NCBI GenBank assembly: GCA_951230915.1
Contig: OX579636.1
Location: forward strand, 40,055,912 to 40,119,911
Length of the DNA stretch: 64,000 nt
Origin: Antitrichia curtipendula
Lineage: Eukaryota; Streptophyta; Bryopsida; Hypnales; Leucodontaceae
Reading direction: 5' to 3'
Under the pieces are notes generated by a model that saw only the letters and a program-made list of their open reading frames with translations, was not told where the DNA came from and searched no databases. The position numbers and the translations under genes were made by a program. Of the stretch, positions 12,901-22,809 are shown one piece after another; position 1 is the first letter of the stretch; each line of letters opens with the position of its first letter.

Positions 12901-13940
12901 CGTCATGCGCACAACAGCGATTGCATTGCTGCCTGCTTGATCAGCCTGGAGATGTCCACACATTAAAAATGCTTCAGAAGTTCATTCATTAAGTCATTCA
13001 AAGTGAAATGCTGAAATTGTTTCTGTGAAAGTACGGGTAAACATATGAGTAAAAGACACGAATCTACATCGGTACTAGCAAGCCGGTTTTAGGGAATTCA
13101 ATCACGAACTTTCAATACTGTTGCATTCAAGAATTGCCTAAATAAATGCAAACTAGGTCTGGAATGCAACAGTGTCCCAATTCAAAACCAATTGTTTCAA
13201 CAGTTGCATTCAAGAAGAGCAATCAATAAATTAGGTCTAAACCCTAGGAAAAAAAACAAAAAACGAAAGCCAAAGATCAACCTGCGTGCCGGCCACGCAC
13301 TGCAGAGAGTGCGGAAACTCTCGACGTAAAACTCCCAAGTCATCATGCATGACGTCAAAGCTACATATCGGCAGAAAAAAATGTCCAAGTCAGAATTTGT
13401 CTGGACAGAGCATCAGTCGTGAGACAAAACCTGCATAACCGATACCATCTCCCTCCACCCGGTATGTAACCTAAAAAAGCCCATAGAATTGGAATCCAAC
13501 CTCTGGAATTTCCGCAATGATCTTAGAACGAGACGACTTACCAGTCTCAAACCCTCAAACCCTAGAACCCTAAACCCTAAACCCTAAACCTATCATGCAA
13601 GAGTTATATGATTTCGCCATAAACCTAAGGCACGGCCACCCGAGCTTGAAAGAATGGAGACACTGATACGCCGTGGGGTCGAATTGCAACTCCTCGTCTT
13701 CGCCCATCTCGTCCACGCCTGGCTGCCACACCTTGGCCTTCGTCGGCTCCTGCGATGCACTGGCGCCTGCTTCCTCCATCTCCACTTCCTCGACATCTTC
13801 TCTGGCCTGCAACAAGAGCTCTTGAGAGTTTAACACCAAAAAGCTTTGGGGAATGGACCTTGGAATGGAAAGGAGGAGGGAATGGAAGGTACCTGCTTGG
13901 CCTTCTTGGCGCGCGCGCCTTTCTTTTTGGTGCGAGCCAT
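9916..13940 (-). CDS. GRWD1: Glutamate-rich WD40 repeat protein (GRWD1/Rrb1 family)
   Basis: Twelve exons on the complement join in phase: 13940-13893, 13806-13625, 13360-13282, 12945-12754, 12304-12206, 12027-11862, 11655-11549, 11304-11165, 10909-10837, 10712-10600, 10479-10359, 10056-9916. They give 486 aa. The family chaperones ribosomal protein L3 and acts in 60S assembly in the nucleolus. The N-terminus is basic ([12 protein letters not shown]), followed by an acidic linker and the CAF1C/RBBP4-like motif [21 protein letters not shown] Ser/Asp/Glu stretch ([15 protein letters not shown]) is also present. WD repeats follow, with [36 protein letters not shown] and HQLTIWDFAL. The C-terminal [23 protein letters not shown] end (here [19 protein letters not shown]) is typical. 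Exon 1 is only 16 codons. Introns carry telomere-like motifs. Confidence 0.95.
10269..10318. repeat. Short tandem array ending in TTTAGGG repeats
   Basis: Within the last intron of the GRWD1 gene, about three copies of GGGTTTCAGAT are followed directly by three TTTAGGG units. This suggests slippage between related heptamers. It is too short to be a telomere relic with confidence. Confidence 0.7.
13546..13590. repeat. Interstitial CCCTAAA repeats in a GRWD1 intron
   Basis: About five degenerate then perfect CCCTAAA units lie in the intron between exons 2 and 3 of the GRWD1 gene. CCCTAAA is the Arabidopsis-type plant telomere heptamer; telo-box motifs are also common near plant translation and ribosome genes. 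Confidence 0.75.
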
Positions 13941-14189
13941 AGGCAACAATCGTGTCGGGGAGCTTGGAAAGGAAACGGTGGCAAGTGCAAAAAGCTTAAA
14001 CCCCTGCAAGACCTCGACCTCTTTCTCCTGCTGCTCCTCTTTCTCCTCCGCCTTCTGTACTTCCTCCGTCAGAAGTGAAGGTGAGACTCTTGGGTGTGGC
14101 TCGCTGAGGTATTTAAAAAAATAAAAATAAAAATTGACCCCACCTTTTGAAAAGTTTTTCTTTAAAATAATAAAATATTCATCCATCCA
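13941..14189 (-). promoter_or_regulatory. Upstream region of the GRWD1 gene
   Basis: On the complement, this holds the purine-rich 5' leader and an A/T-rich TATA-like run at about 14108-14130. It is bounded by the TTAA foldback element at 14190, which therefore sits about 250 bp upstream of the start codon. Confidence 0.4.
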
Positions 14190-14940
14190 TTAACCCCTTT
14201 AGGAGAAAAAACTGCGTTTTTTGGCAACATAGCGATTTTGGGCAGCTTGCTATGAATGGAGTTCTTAATATTTTTTTTTGAAAATTTCACCAAACATGTG
14301 CCCCTAGGAGTAGCTTTAGGGTCCAACAATTTTCAAAACTTTTGACTACATTGTTAAAAAGTTATAACATGATATGTGATTTTCATTGCTCAGCGGGCAG
14401 CTTGGGCAGCTCAACAAACTTCCTGAAAAATCACTTTAAGAAAAAGTTTTAAATTTAAATTGGTTCTTTAGGTTTATCTAAGAGTGGGAAGCTTTGAATC
14501 ATTCCATTTGGATTAATGCGTCAAAAGTTATGAGGACTTTTAGTTTGCGAGTAGGTATGGTTTTCATGGACTCCATACCTACCCGCAAACTAAAAATCCT
14601 CATAACTTTTGACTCATTAATTCAAATGGAATGATTCAAAGCTTCCCACTCTTAAATAAACCTAAAGAACCAATTTCAAATTTTTATTTTTTTTAAAAGT
14701 GATTTTCAAAGAAGTTTTTTTTGCTGCCCGGGCTGCCCGCCGAGCATTGAAAATGACATACCATGCAATAACTTTTGAACCGTGTAGTCAAAAGTCATGA
14801 AAATTGTTGGGCCTTAAAGATACTCCTTGGGCACTTCTTCTGTGAAAATTTGAGAGAAAATAAATAAAAATTTCATTTGTAGTGAGCTGCCCAAAATCGC
14901 TATGTTGTCAAAAAACGGTGTTTGGTCCTTTAGGGGTTAA
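14190..14940. mobile_element. TTAA-flanked foldback element, 370-bp inverted arms
   Basis: The left arm 14190-14560 and the right arm 14573-14940 are near-complete reverse complements around a 12-bp centre. Each end begins TTAACCCC. The flanks catCCAT-TTAA and TTAA-GATAGG can be compared with a paralogous unoccupied site at 16378-16388, which has one TTAA, so TTAA is the duplicated target. The arms are homologous to the left part of the 597-2505 element. It is non-coding. It was probably formed by head-to-head duplication of one half of a piggyBac-like MITE. Confidence 0.9.
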
Positions 14941-15085
14941 GATAGGTTGTTTGTTTTGTTTTTATTTTGATTTGTTTGTTACCTTGAGATCTCCTGGTTG
15001 CGTGCTTGGTACCTTCAAAAGGCCCTCAGCGAGGAAGGGTGTATAGGCTTTGTTTTGTGGCATTTCAAACTCACAATGTGAAAGT
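14941..15085 (-). repeat. Inverted copy of a 145-bp repeat (see 16226 and 16480)
   Basis: Its reverse complement matches 16480-16620: shared features include AACAAAGCCT, GAGGGC, TACCAAGCAC, GAGATCTCAA and ACAAACAACCTA. A third copy lies at 16226-16391. The opposing orientation around 15231-16173 suggests the long terminal inverted repeats of an older, larger element into which the TTAA element inserted. Confidence 0.7.
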
Positions 15086-15230
15086 TATTGATTTTTGAAG
15101 TTTTTAGGAATTAGAAAAATTAATAAAATTACTTTAATTTTACCTATGACAACGACACAGGACACACTTGTAAATATTAGTGGACATTTGACCACTTGGC
15201 GCGTCTCCTTGTGGGACCGTGACTCTTCAA

Positions 15231-16173
15231 TTAACCCCTAAAGGCCAAAGGCCTTTTTCTGCCAAAAAACACCCAAAACTGCCACTTTTTTAGCAAAGAG
15301 TGAAAAAAAATTTAAAATGTTTTTTCTGCACATCTAACCGTAGGATCTTACACCTAACTAGTATGAAAATGTGTGGAAAAAATTTCAGAATTCTTGACCG
15401 CACAGATTGCAAGATATCTACGTTTAAAGTGAAAAAAACAAAATTTTCAGCACATTGTGGGACTGGATTTTTTGACTTTGAACATTTTTAACTTAAATTT
15501 TTTGCACTACAGAGTTTTGAGCTTTAAATCTTTGTAGTGGAGAATTGAGTTGAGAGTCTAATTAAAAAAAATCAAATCAAAAAAATATAATTTTCATTAT
15601 TAAAAAAATTGTTAAGGAGAAGTAGGTACAAGATAGAAGGAATATCTAAAGTATTCATATATTTTAGATGGAATTAAAATGCACTAATCCCTATGGTGAG
15701 ATTGTTCTATCAAGGTAAACTAAACCATGCAAAAAAAATAAAATTGAAAAACTTGAAAAATTGCATTTAGAAATGAATCCTACAAGTTGTTTTTTTCAAA
15801 AAGATGCTCTAACTGCCCAAAAAACAAGAATGTCCATAACTTTCTCATAACAAATTCAAATGAAATGAATCAAAGATTTCCAGATAGACAAAAATATAAT
15901 CTATGAGAAAAAAATACTAAAAAAAAATAAAAAAGTAAAAAGTAAAAAAAAAATTTGCTGCCCGCACTACCCCTCGTCCCCTGTTTTGAGCTTATTTGGT
16001 CATAACTTTTGTTACCGGGCACCGGTTGTGAAAAAAAAAATATTCCCACGTAGCTAATCAGCTTTTCTACCTCCAAAAAAAGTTTCAAAAAATCAGGAGA
16101 AAATTGCAGCCCGTAGGTACCTGCCCAAAAACGCATTTGTCCCCCGAAGGGACAATGGGCTTTTAGGGGTTAA
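15231..16173. mobile_element. TTAA-flanked piggyBac-like MITE
   Basis: This 943-bp non-coding element runs from TTAACCCCTAAAGGCC to CTTTTAGGGGTTAA. It is homologous over much of its length to 19618-20547: both contain the 'ccgtaggatctt' block, the 'gaccg.acagattg.gagatat' block, and a right end with GGGACAAT preceding the terminal repeat. It is AT-rich with many homopolymers and no coding frame. Confidence 0.85.
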
Positions 16174-17221
16174 AATGTTGGCATGCAAAACAAGCAAGAT
16201 TGTATGTTTGGCACCTTTGTTTCGCGAGCTAGTTGTAGGGATGCTCTTAGGGTTTTGATTCTTTTTTGTTTCTAATAGCTTCCTTTGCCGAGGGCTTTCT
16301 GATGGTACCAAGCACACTACTAGGAGATGCACAACCCAAGAGATCTCAACATATCAAACAAACAAACAAACAACATATCTTAATGGATGGACTAGTGCAC
16401 CCTGTACCATCGTCACAGTCAAAATAAAAGTGAAAGTAATTTTTTAAATTTCTAATTGATAAAAACTTTGAAATTCAATATCTTTTGTGAGTCCAAACAT
16501 CACAAAGCAAAGCCTGTGCATCCCTCATCATCGAGGGCTTTCCGATGATACCAAGCACGTGAGCGGGACGCATGGTCTAGGAGATCTCAATGTAACAAAC
16601 AAGACAAACAACCTAACTTAATTTCTGAGCGTTCAACGTATGTTTACTAAAATCCAAACACTTCAAAATTCATTCCAATCAAACTATCACCTAAAAAGAG
16701 ATCCACATAAACTAACTGTATTGATTGATAGTGAAGACAAGCTTGAAGCTCTAGAAAAAGGAATGTCTTTTGATCGTACTTTTTAAAATATTATAATAGT
16801 CAAACAAGAAAAAATTTCAATTTTGAGAGGCCAATTTTGAAGGTGCTCAGGGATTAATGGATGGATAGGATGGTTGAAAATCAAGTTACCTTTATTTCTT
16901 GCTTTGTTATAGCATTTAGAAAATGAAATGGACTAGGAAAAAAACCCGTGCATGATTAGGTTTAAGGTGAGATTTGTATTACAAATCATGGTGGTGGTTT
17001 TCAAAATTTTCATTGGGATTCACGGTTTAGTGTTTCATTGGGATTCACGGTTCATTTTCATATTGCAGGATATGATTGATCTCACAAATTTCTTTTTGAA
17101 AAATCCAATAAACTTTTGAACTTCTTCTTCAAAAAAGTGAATAATTTAGAAGAAGGAATGTTGAACATTTTAAACTTTGAATGCACTAGATACATATCAA
17201 AAGACATTTGAAGTTTACTTT
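16174..17221. other. Repeat-derived intergenic DNA
   Basis: It contains two direct copies of the 145-bp repeat (16226-16391 and 16480-16620), both with the poly(ACAA) tract and GAGATCTCAA, and a small tandem of CATTGGGATTCACGGTT at about 17021-17055. No gene is seen. Confidence 0.6.
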
Positions 17222-17514
17222 GGATTACGCTTTAACCACAATGAGAATAAAATATCTCTCATGGCCTCTCCTACCTGCTTTGCAAACAAACCTTCACGAC
17301 AAAGTTGCATCCTTCTAATATGAAAACCTACATAAAGATCATGCTAAAGCTATCATCAACAAGCATAGACACATATTACCTATTCATCTCACAATAGTTG
17401 TGTAGAATATAACATGCTAGGTTAACAAGAGCAGCCTTATTACCAAAAATATTGAATGCTTTTAGAATGCGCCAATAATTTTTCAAGGACCAAATGCTTA
17501 TTCAATAACTACTA
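17222..17514 (-). pseudogene. PIF/Harbinger transposase C-terminal relic
   Basis: On the complement, the translation across one frameshift and one stop reads IVVIE-stop-AFGP, then LKNYWRILKAFNIFGNK, then LVNLACYILHNYCEMN, and then REGLFAKQVGEAMRDILFSLW. The pattern (catalytic-Glu)xAFGxLKxxWRIL...LHNYC is the signature of the DDE_Tnp_4 (Harbinger/ALP1-like) nuclease. The catalytic Glu of this motif is retained, but the frame is broken directly after it. The rest of the transposase is not recognisable upstream. In its place the complement strand reads a captured piece of the RH58 gene (17838-17515). Confidence 0.7.
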
Positions 17515-17838
17515 TGCATCCATGTAGATATCCAATGCCTCTAGCTTGTTTCTAATAACCTAGATTCTGACAAAATTTGTAATCGCCCTACCTAATCATT
17601 TACAAAAACAATAGATGCCTTTAACATCAGGTTGCAACAATGACAACAAAGGTGGCAATTTGTAGTCTTTCTTGCAAATCTATCATCAGACACTTATTAC
17701 AATTTGTTATGCAAAAATGTCTTGATAATCACCACCTCTGAATCAAAACCAAAAATACTATATAAAACATACCACATAACAATGGTAAGGACAGGAGGGC
17801 ATCTTATCCTCTAGGTAAACATGTATGTGCGTCACATC
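17515..17838 (-). pseudogene. Captured RH58 gene fragment (exon 7 to intron 8)
   Basis: The complement of 17838-17515 aligns with 46222-46578 of the RH58 gene at roughly 80-85 percent by eye. It covers exon 7, intron 7 (with about 30 bp deleted), exon 8 and the start of intron 8. Intron sequence is included, so the copy was made from DNA rather than mRNA. Most differences read as C-to-T or G-to-A relative to RH58, for example gtgacgcac to gatgtgacgcac-flanking changes and agatctgcgag to agatttgcaag. Stops and base changes destroy the coding frame. The homology ends exactly where Harbinger-like sequence starts. Confidence 0.85.
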
Positions 17839-19617
17839 ATGTAATCTTACTATTGTTGTTGAAGATTCATGAGGAGTGTGTGTTTTTATTATCTATCAAC
17901 AATCATTTTCTGTCTACCATATATCATTTTTTTGTAGACTAATTTTGTTGGCATTGTTTTGCTGCTATTTTCTAGTGGCCAATAATTAATTAAGCAGATT
18001 ATCTTTTCACGTAATTCCATTATTGCTATCATAGGTGAGAAAACGTAGAATGAGATATAATATGCAGTGAATGTGCTTCTACAAGCAATTCCAAAAGTCA
18101 TCTAATGATGGCCAACCTTAAAAACTGAGGTTTCTACAAAGAGGCAAAACATTGCTCAAGGTGGTCTCCTTCACTATCAATATATAGAATTTAAAAAACT
18201 TAGAAACAGAGACAACACAAGATTCACACATAAATTGAAACCTTTGATATCAAATGGACTTCTTTAATGTTCAATGTTATATGATTACATGATGTCAAAT
18301 GACACTCTGGAAGAATTGGAGTAACAAAAATTGGCTAATTATGAACCTCTATTGTTCCAGATTTACACTGTTGGACAAATAAAGATTAACAAAGCATCTT
18401 CAGGTTCAATTTTATACTTGCATGATCAACATCAAGAACAAAGTTTAGAAGGACTATCCCTGCTTGGCTAGAATATCTTCTATATTTTAGGTCTACTCAA
18501 AGGGAGGCAATCTATTCCTAATCATCCTTCCATTCTAGCAACATAGGGTGGTATAATTATGGTACATTAATACGCGGTTCTAGCATATTATGATTGGCCA
18601 CAAGACTCTCAATATCCTTGGTGGATTTTGCAATTAGCCCTTGGTTGAAAATAGAAAGGTCTATATAACTAGTATGAGCGGAATATAATCTTTAGCTAAA
18701 ATATTCATATTAATTATATTTTAAAAAATAAAATCTAAAAAATTATAGAAACCTTATGAACCCTATTTTTGCACATAGAAAAATTTTCCTTCTATTGAAA
18801 CTTGCGTTGGAGATGTGTGTATTTGCTTACATGGTCAAAAATAGGTTGCCTCCCTTAGTTCTAGTTCTCAAAAGCTTTTAACCATGCTGTGATCGTGTAT
18901 TAGCAGGCACAAATGGTTGAATACCTTATAAATATGATTGTTTTTCATTGTTCATAACATTCAATTACAGTGGACTGCCTTTCCTTGGACAAAATGTTGT
19001 TGAAAATTCCACTTCCATTAGTAGCTAAGAGGACATATGTCAAGAATTGTCAGAACTGCAGTGATTGCGTTGTGTAAAGTTAGCATTACAAATGTTACAT
19101 TGGACGTTATTAATAACAAAAAAACACAAGTTGTTTTATTTGATGTCCACAAAAATTTGTCTTCTAAAATCATGAAAACATTACATAACAACACGGGGGG
19201 TTTATGGGGCTTGGAGGGGCTTGAGAAGGGGCTTTAGGGTGGATTTTCAAATGGCTACGCCGGGAAAGAACTTTGCATAGTTGAGCAAAAAGAGCTGTTG
19301 GGGGAGAAATCTCGATTTTTTGAAAAAAAATTGACAAACTTGAAGACATTGGTGTTGTTCATTTTACACACTGGAATTCAATGACATTGATTACAAGGCA
19401 ACTTACAAAACTTACATAAGTTTTGTAAGTTGCCATATAATGTACCCCACCCCTGCAAGTGGTGGCAGCCATTACTGTAAAATCCGACAACAAGAGCATA
19501 AACTATCAATGTAAATTGTCTTCTTGGAACTCAAAGTAGTAGCCAAAATTGCAATTTGTTGTAACTACACACACTTCAAGCTACAAACTCAATGCAAATA
19601 GGCAAAATTTACAACTA
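17839..19617. other. Decayed repeat-derived DNA, no clear gene
   Basis: It is AT-rich with scattered stops. One stretch near 18285-18470 reads with a single stop over about 60 codons on the plus strand (including LANYEPLLFQIYTVGQIKINK-like text and ASSGSILYLHDQHQEQS). This could be another captured coding scrap, but I do not recognise it. The open frames 17889-18101 (-) and 19037-19237 (+) match nothing I know. Confidence 0.4.
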
Positions 19618-20547
19618 TTAACTCCTAAAGGCCCAAGGTCATTTTTCTATCAAAAAACACTCAAAACTGCCATTTTTGTTGTGTTTACCAATGAAAAAAA
19701 TAGAATTTAACCATAGGATCTTGTACTATACTTGCTTGAGATCATGTGGTAAAAGTTTCATGGAGTTTGACCGTACAGATTGGGAGATATTAGCATTCAA
19801 AGTTGGAAACAAAAATAAATTTGAACACTAGCCTGCAATTTCAAGTGACTTTGACTGCCATTTGTAAAAAAATTGCACTATGGACTTTAAATTTAAAATT
19901 CAATGTGATGAAGAATTGAGTTGAAAATCTAGGAATTTATTTATTTTTAAACAAAAAAACACACTTGATTTTCATTCTTTAAAAAATTGTTAAGTAGAAT
20001 TAGGTTCAAGATTGAAAGAAAAACTAAATCATTAATAACTCTAAGATGAAACTGAAATACAATAATTCCAATGGTGAGATTGTCTTAACAAACAAATATA
20101 ACCTTATCAAACATTTTTTTTTGAAAAATTATGAATTGCATTTTGAAATTGCATTTTGAAATGAATTATGTAAGTTATTTTTTTAAGAAGATATTTAGAT
20201 TGCCCCCAAAACAAGATTGTTCATAATTTTCACATCACTATCCCAAATGGAATGAATCAAAGCTTCACATTTAGACAAAAATATGATCTATAAATGAAAA
20301 AAGTAAAAATAATTAAATTTCAAGTTTTTGTGGATTTCTTTTTCTGCCCAATGATTTGAAAATTATGTTTAGGATGACATAACTTTTGCTCCCAGGGACC
20401 AGTTGAAAAAAAATTATATTACTACAAAGCTAATAAATTTTTCTATCTTATAAGAAAGTTTTAAAAAGTTTCATTAAAAATTGAAGTCACAAGAACCTGC
20501 CTGAAATTTATTGTCCCTTGAGGGGACAATAGGCCTTTGGAGGTTAA
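19618..20547. mobile_element. TTAA-flanked piggyBac-like MITE next to transposase relic
   Basis: This 930-bp element runs from TTAACTCCTAAAGGCC to GGCCTTTGGAGGTTAA. The inverted ends are slightly diverged from the CCCC consensus at the fifth to seventh bases. It is homologous to 15231-16173 in order and spacing of blocks. It ends 283 bp before the piggyBac transposase relic begins and may have inserted into, or replaced, the 5' part of that larger element. Confidence 0.8.
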
Positions 20548-20829
20548 TAAAAATGTAGGAAGAAGGGTGCTCCTACTTTGAAGACCTTCACTTCCTGTGC
20601 ATAGTTTGTGAGGAAATACTACAACTTCGACACACTCTCTCATCATTATTTTGAAGCAAAAGGCCAAAGACGGGACGTCAAATGCTGACACCAACAAAGT
20701 CCACTCAATCCCAAGCTATGACAATAGACATTGTTGCAACTCTAAGAGAAATCATTAGAAACTATGATTCCAATTTTGTGAATAGTCAAGAAGCTATTAA
20801 GGAGAGGGGGAGGGAGTCTAGCTATGAAG

Positions 20830-21756
20830 ATCTCTATTTCAAAGTTTGTTTTGAATTTTGAATTTTATTGTGGGAAGTCTATAAGAGTAGAAGGAGCGCT
20901 TGCAACTCAGGATTCTAGATTAGTGCATAATGTGGTGTTGAATTTATTAGTGGACCATGAAAGAAAGGGGCATGTCAAAATTTTAGATAACTATTTTATT
21001 TTTATTGGGCTATTCAAGAGTTTATTGGAGAAAGGCACTTATGCCACAAGAACTTTACGCATGAATTGGATAGGAATACCATTGGTATTGAAGAATACTA
21101 AATCTTTTGCTTTGGAGTGCTCAAGAGACACTGGATTGGTGTATGCATGATTCAAGAACCATGAGCTATGTTGTTTGGAAGGATAAGTAGCTAGTGCTTT
21201 TACTTTCTACACATGGTCCACCTATTCAATTTCCAATGGAATTTCTTGTAGTCATTGTACTTTGAAGGAATGGTGCAACAAGGGAGCAGATCCAGACTTG
21301 GAATATACAACTTATATGTGTAGTGTCGACGTTGCAGACCAATTGCGTGCTTCACATTGCTTTCAAAACTGGTCCCACAAATGATGGCACAGTGTTTTTT
21401 TGTTTCTATTAGACATGACAGTGGTGAACATGTTTGTCATGTATGTTCATGAGTGCAACAATGGTGAAGAGTGGCGAAGGCCAATGAAGCATCTCCAATT
21501 TTGTGTTCAATTATGCAAAATTCTTTTACATGATTGGAGAGAACAAAATCATGAAGAACCAAGAAGTCGTAATAGATATTGTTACTCCTCAACCTCATGT
21601 TTGAGTGGAAATTGTGTAATACGGCCTTATACATTTTGCCAAAATTGCAATGACAAATATATGTGCAATTGTAAGGGATGTTTTGAAAGATATTATGATA
21701 ATCTTCATCCAAGAAGGGAAAAAAGTGTGAGTGATTTTTTATTTTTTCATGTTTAG
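20830..21756 (+). pseudogene. piggyBac transposase relic (DDE_Tnp_1_7)
   Basis: Reading across frameshifts and stops, the homology is continuous in the expected order. KFVLNFEFYCGKS corresponds to the YVxxxxxYxGK strand of piggyBac transposases. GKGHxxxxDN is represented by RKGHVKILDNYF, with the second catalytic Asp. LLEKGTYATRTLRMNWIGIP follows, then VVWKDK-stop-LVLLLSTHGPP. VDVADQLRA carries the third Asp region, NWSHK-stop-WHSVFLFLLD is next, and MTVVNMFVMYVHE ends the RNase-H fold. The C-terminus keeps a Cys-rich zinc-binding domain (CQNCNDKYMCNCKGCFERYYD). The N-terminal part with the first catalytic Asp is not found upstream. At least two in-frame stops and several frame changes show it is dead. 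piggyBac has been reported rarely in plants to my knowledge, so this relic is notable. Confidence 0.88.
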
Positions 21757-22809
21757 TATTTTTGGGAAGGTACGTGGTACTAGCCATTTATAGAGCATTG
21801 TGGATTTTTTTAACAACTAGCAATTTGCTTAAATCCTATCAACAAATAATATTGATTTAATATTATTGAAGTATGAGGCTTAAATAAGGTTTTTTAATTG
21901 AATAGGATGGCATTTAGGAAGTCGATCTTCCTTCCTACTTTGCCTTATTCATAAAGGAAAATAGAAGAAAATAGATTGTGGTAGAGGTTGAAGTAGCATA
22001 AGTTTATAAGTTTTAATATTTTTTTCTTTCAAAAAATCCTACTTGTAGAAAACATGGGATTATATCATTTTACTATTTGGAATTATAAAGTAATAAATTT
22101 CGACTATGCAAGAAATTTCTAAAAGTTGGCTAGTGAATAGTTGTTTTCATTTACCACTTTCTATTGCAGGCCCATTTAGAATAAGTTAGACATCTCAGTT
22201 GCATCTAAAATTTTGCATGATTGAAGCTAACATCATATACTTGTGAAAACCCAAAATCCTCATTGTTGTGTTGAGAAAAAAATTTCAGCCAAGGGGGCTC
22301 AAGGTCTATTGTCCCCTTCGGGCAGGCTGGCAGGGCCCCCAAATTTTTTTGGAGGAATTTCATATAATCATATGTTATAATCTTTCAAGCCACATGGTCA
22401 AATGGGCTGAATTTTTTTCACACATTGACTTACTTGTATATTACACTTTTGTATGGTTGGAATCTTTTTTTTAAAAACGATTTTTGATTTTGGACAAAGC
22501 ATCAAAAAGTGGCAATTTTTTACTTTCTCTCTTCTGTCAATATTCTTTCAAGCCATCAATTTTTTTTCATTAATTTGCTTGCCAATGTTATTTGTGGTGT
22601 AGTTGTTGAATTGTTGCCTAAATTTGTGTTTGAAAGACCTTTCTAAGATCATGTCAATTAATTGGAAGACACTTAATTGGTGTAATTGATTGGAAAGAAA
22701 ATTAGAAGGATCTGTGGATGTGAATCTTTTAGCCAAGAAATAAATTCCTTAAAAACATGTATGCTTCAATAATCTAAAAATCTCAATCAATTTTGACTTT
22801 TTATCCATA
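21757..22809. other. 3' flank of the piggyBac relic
   Basis: The interval 22178-22455 is homologous to 1425-1700 inside the TTAA element 842-1793: the shared order is ttagaataagct/tt, catatacttgtga/atga, ttataatctttcaa, gggctgaatttttttcac and gtatggttg. This fits the right non-coding part of the same transposon family. No clear GGGGTTAA right end is found, so the end is eroded. No gene is seen. Confidence 0.65.

Noticed and set aside
17889..18101. Possible MULE transposase end on the minus strand
   Set aside because: Only a vague resemblance in one segment (ELREKIICLINYWP-like); no second conserved block, so not called.
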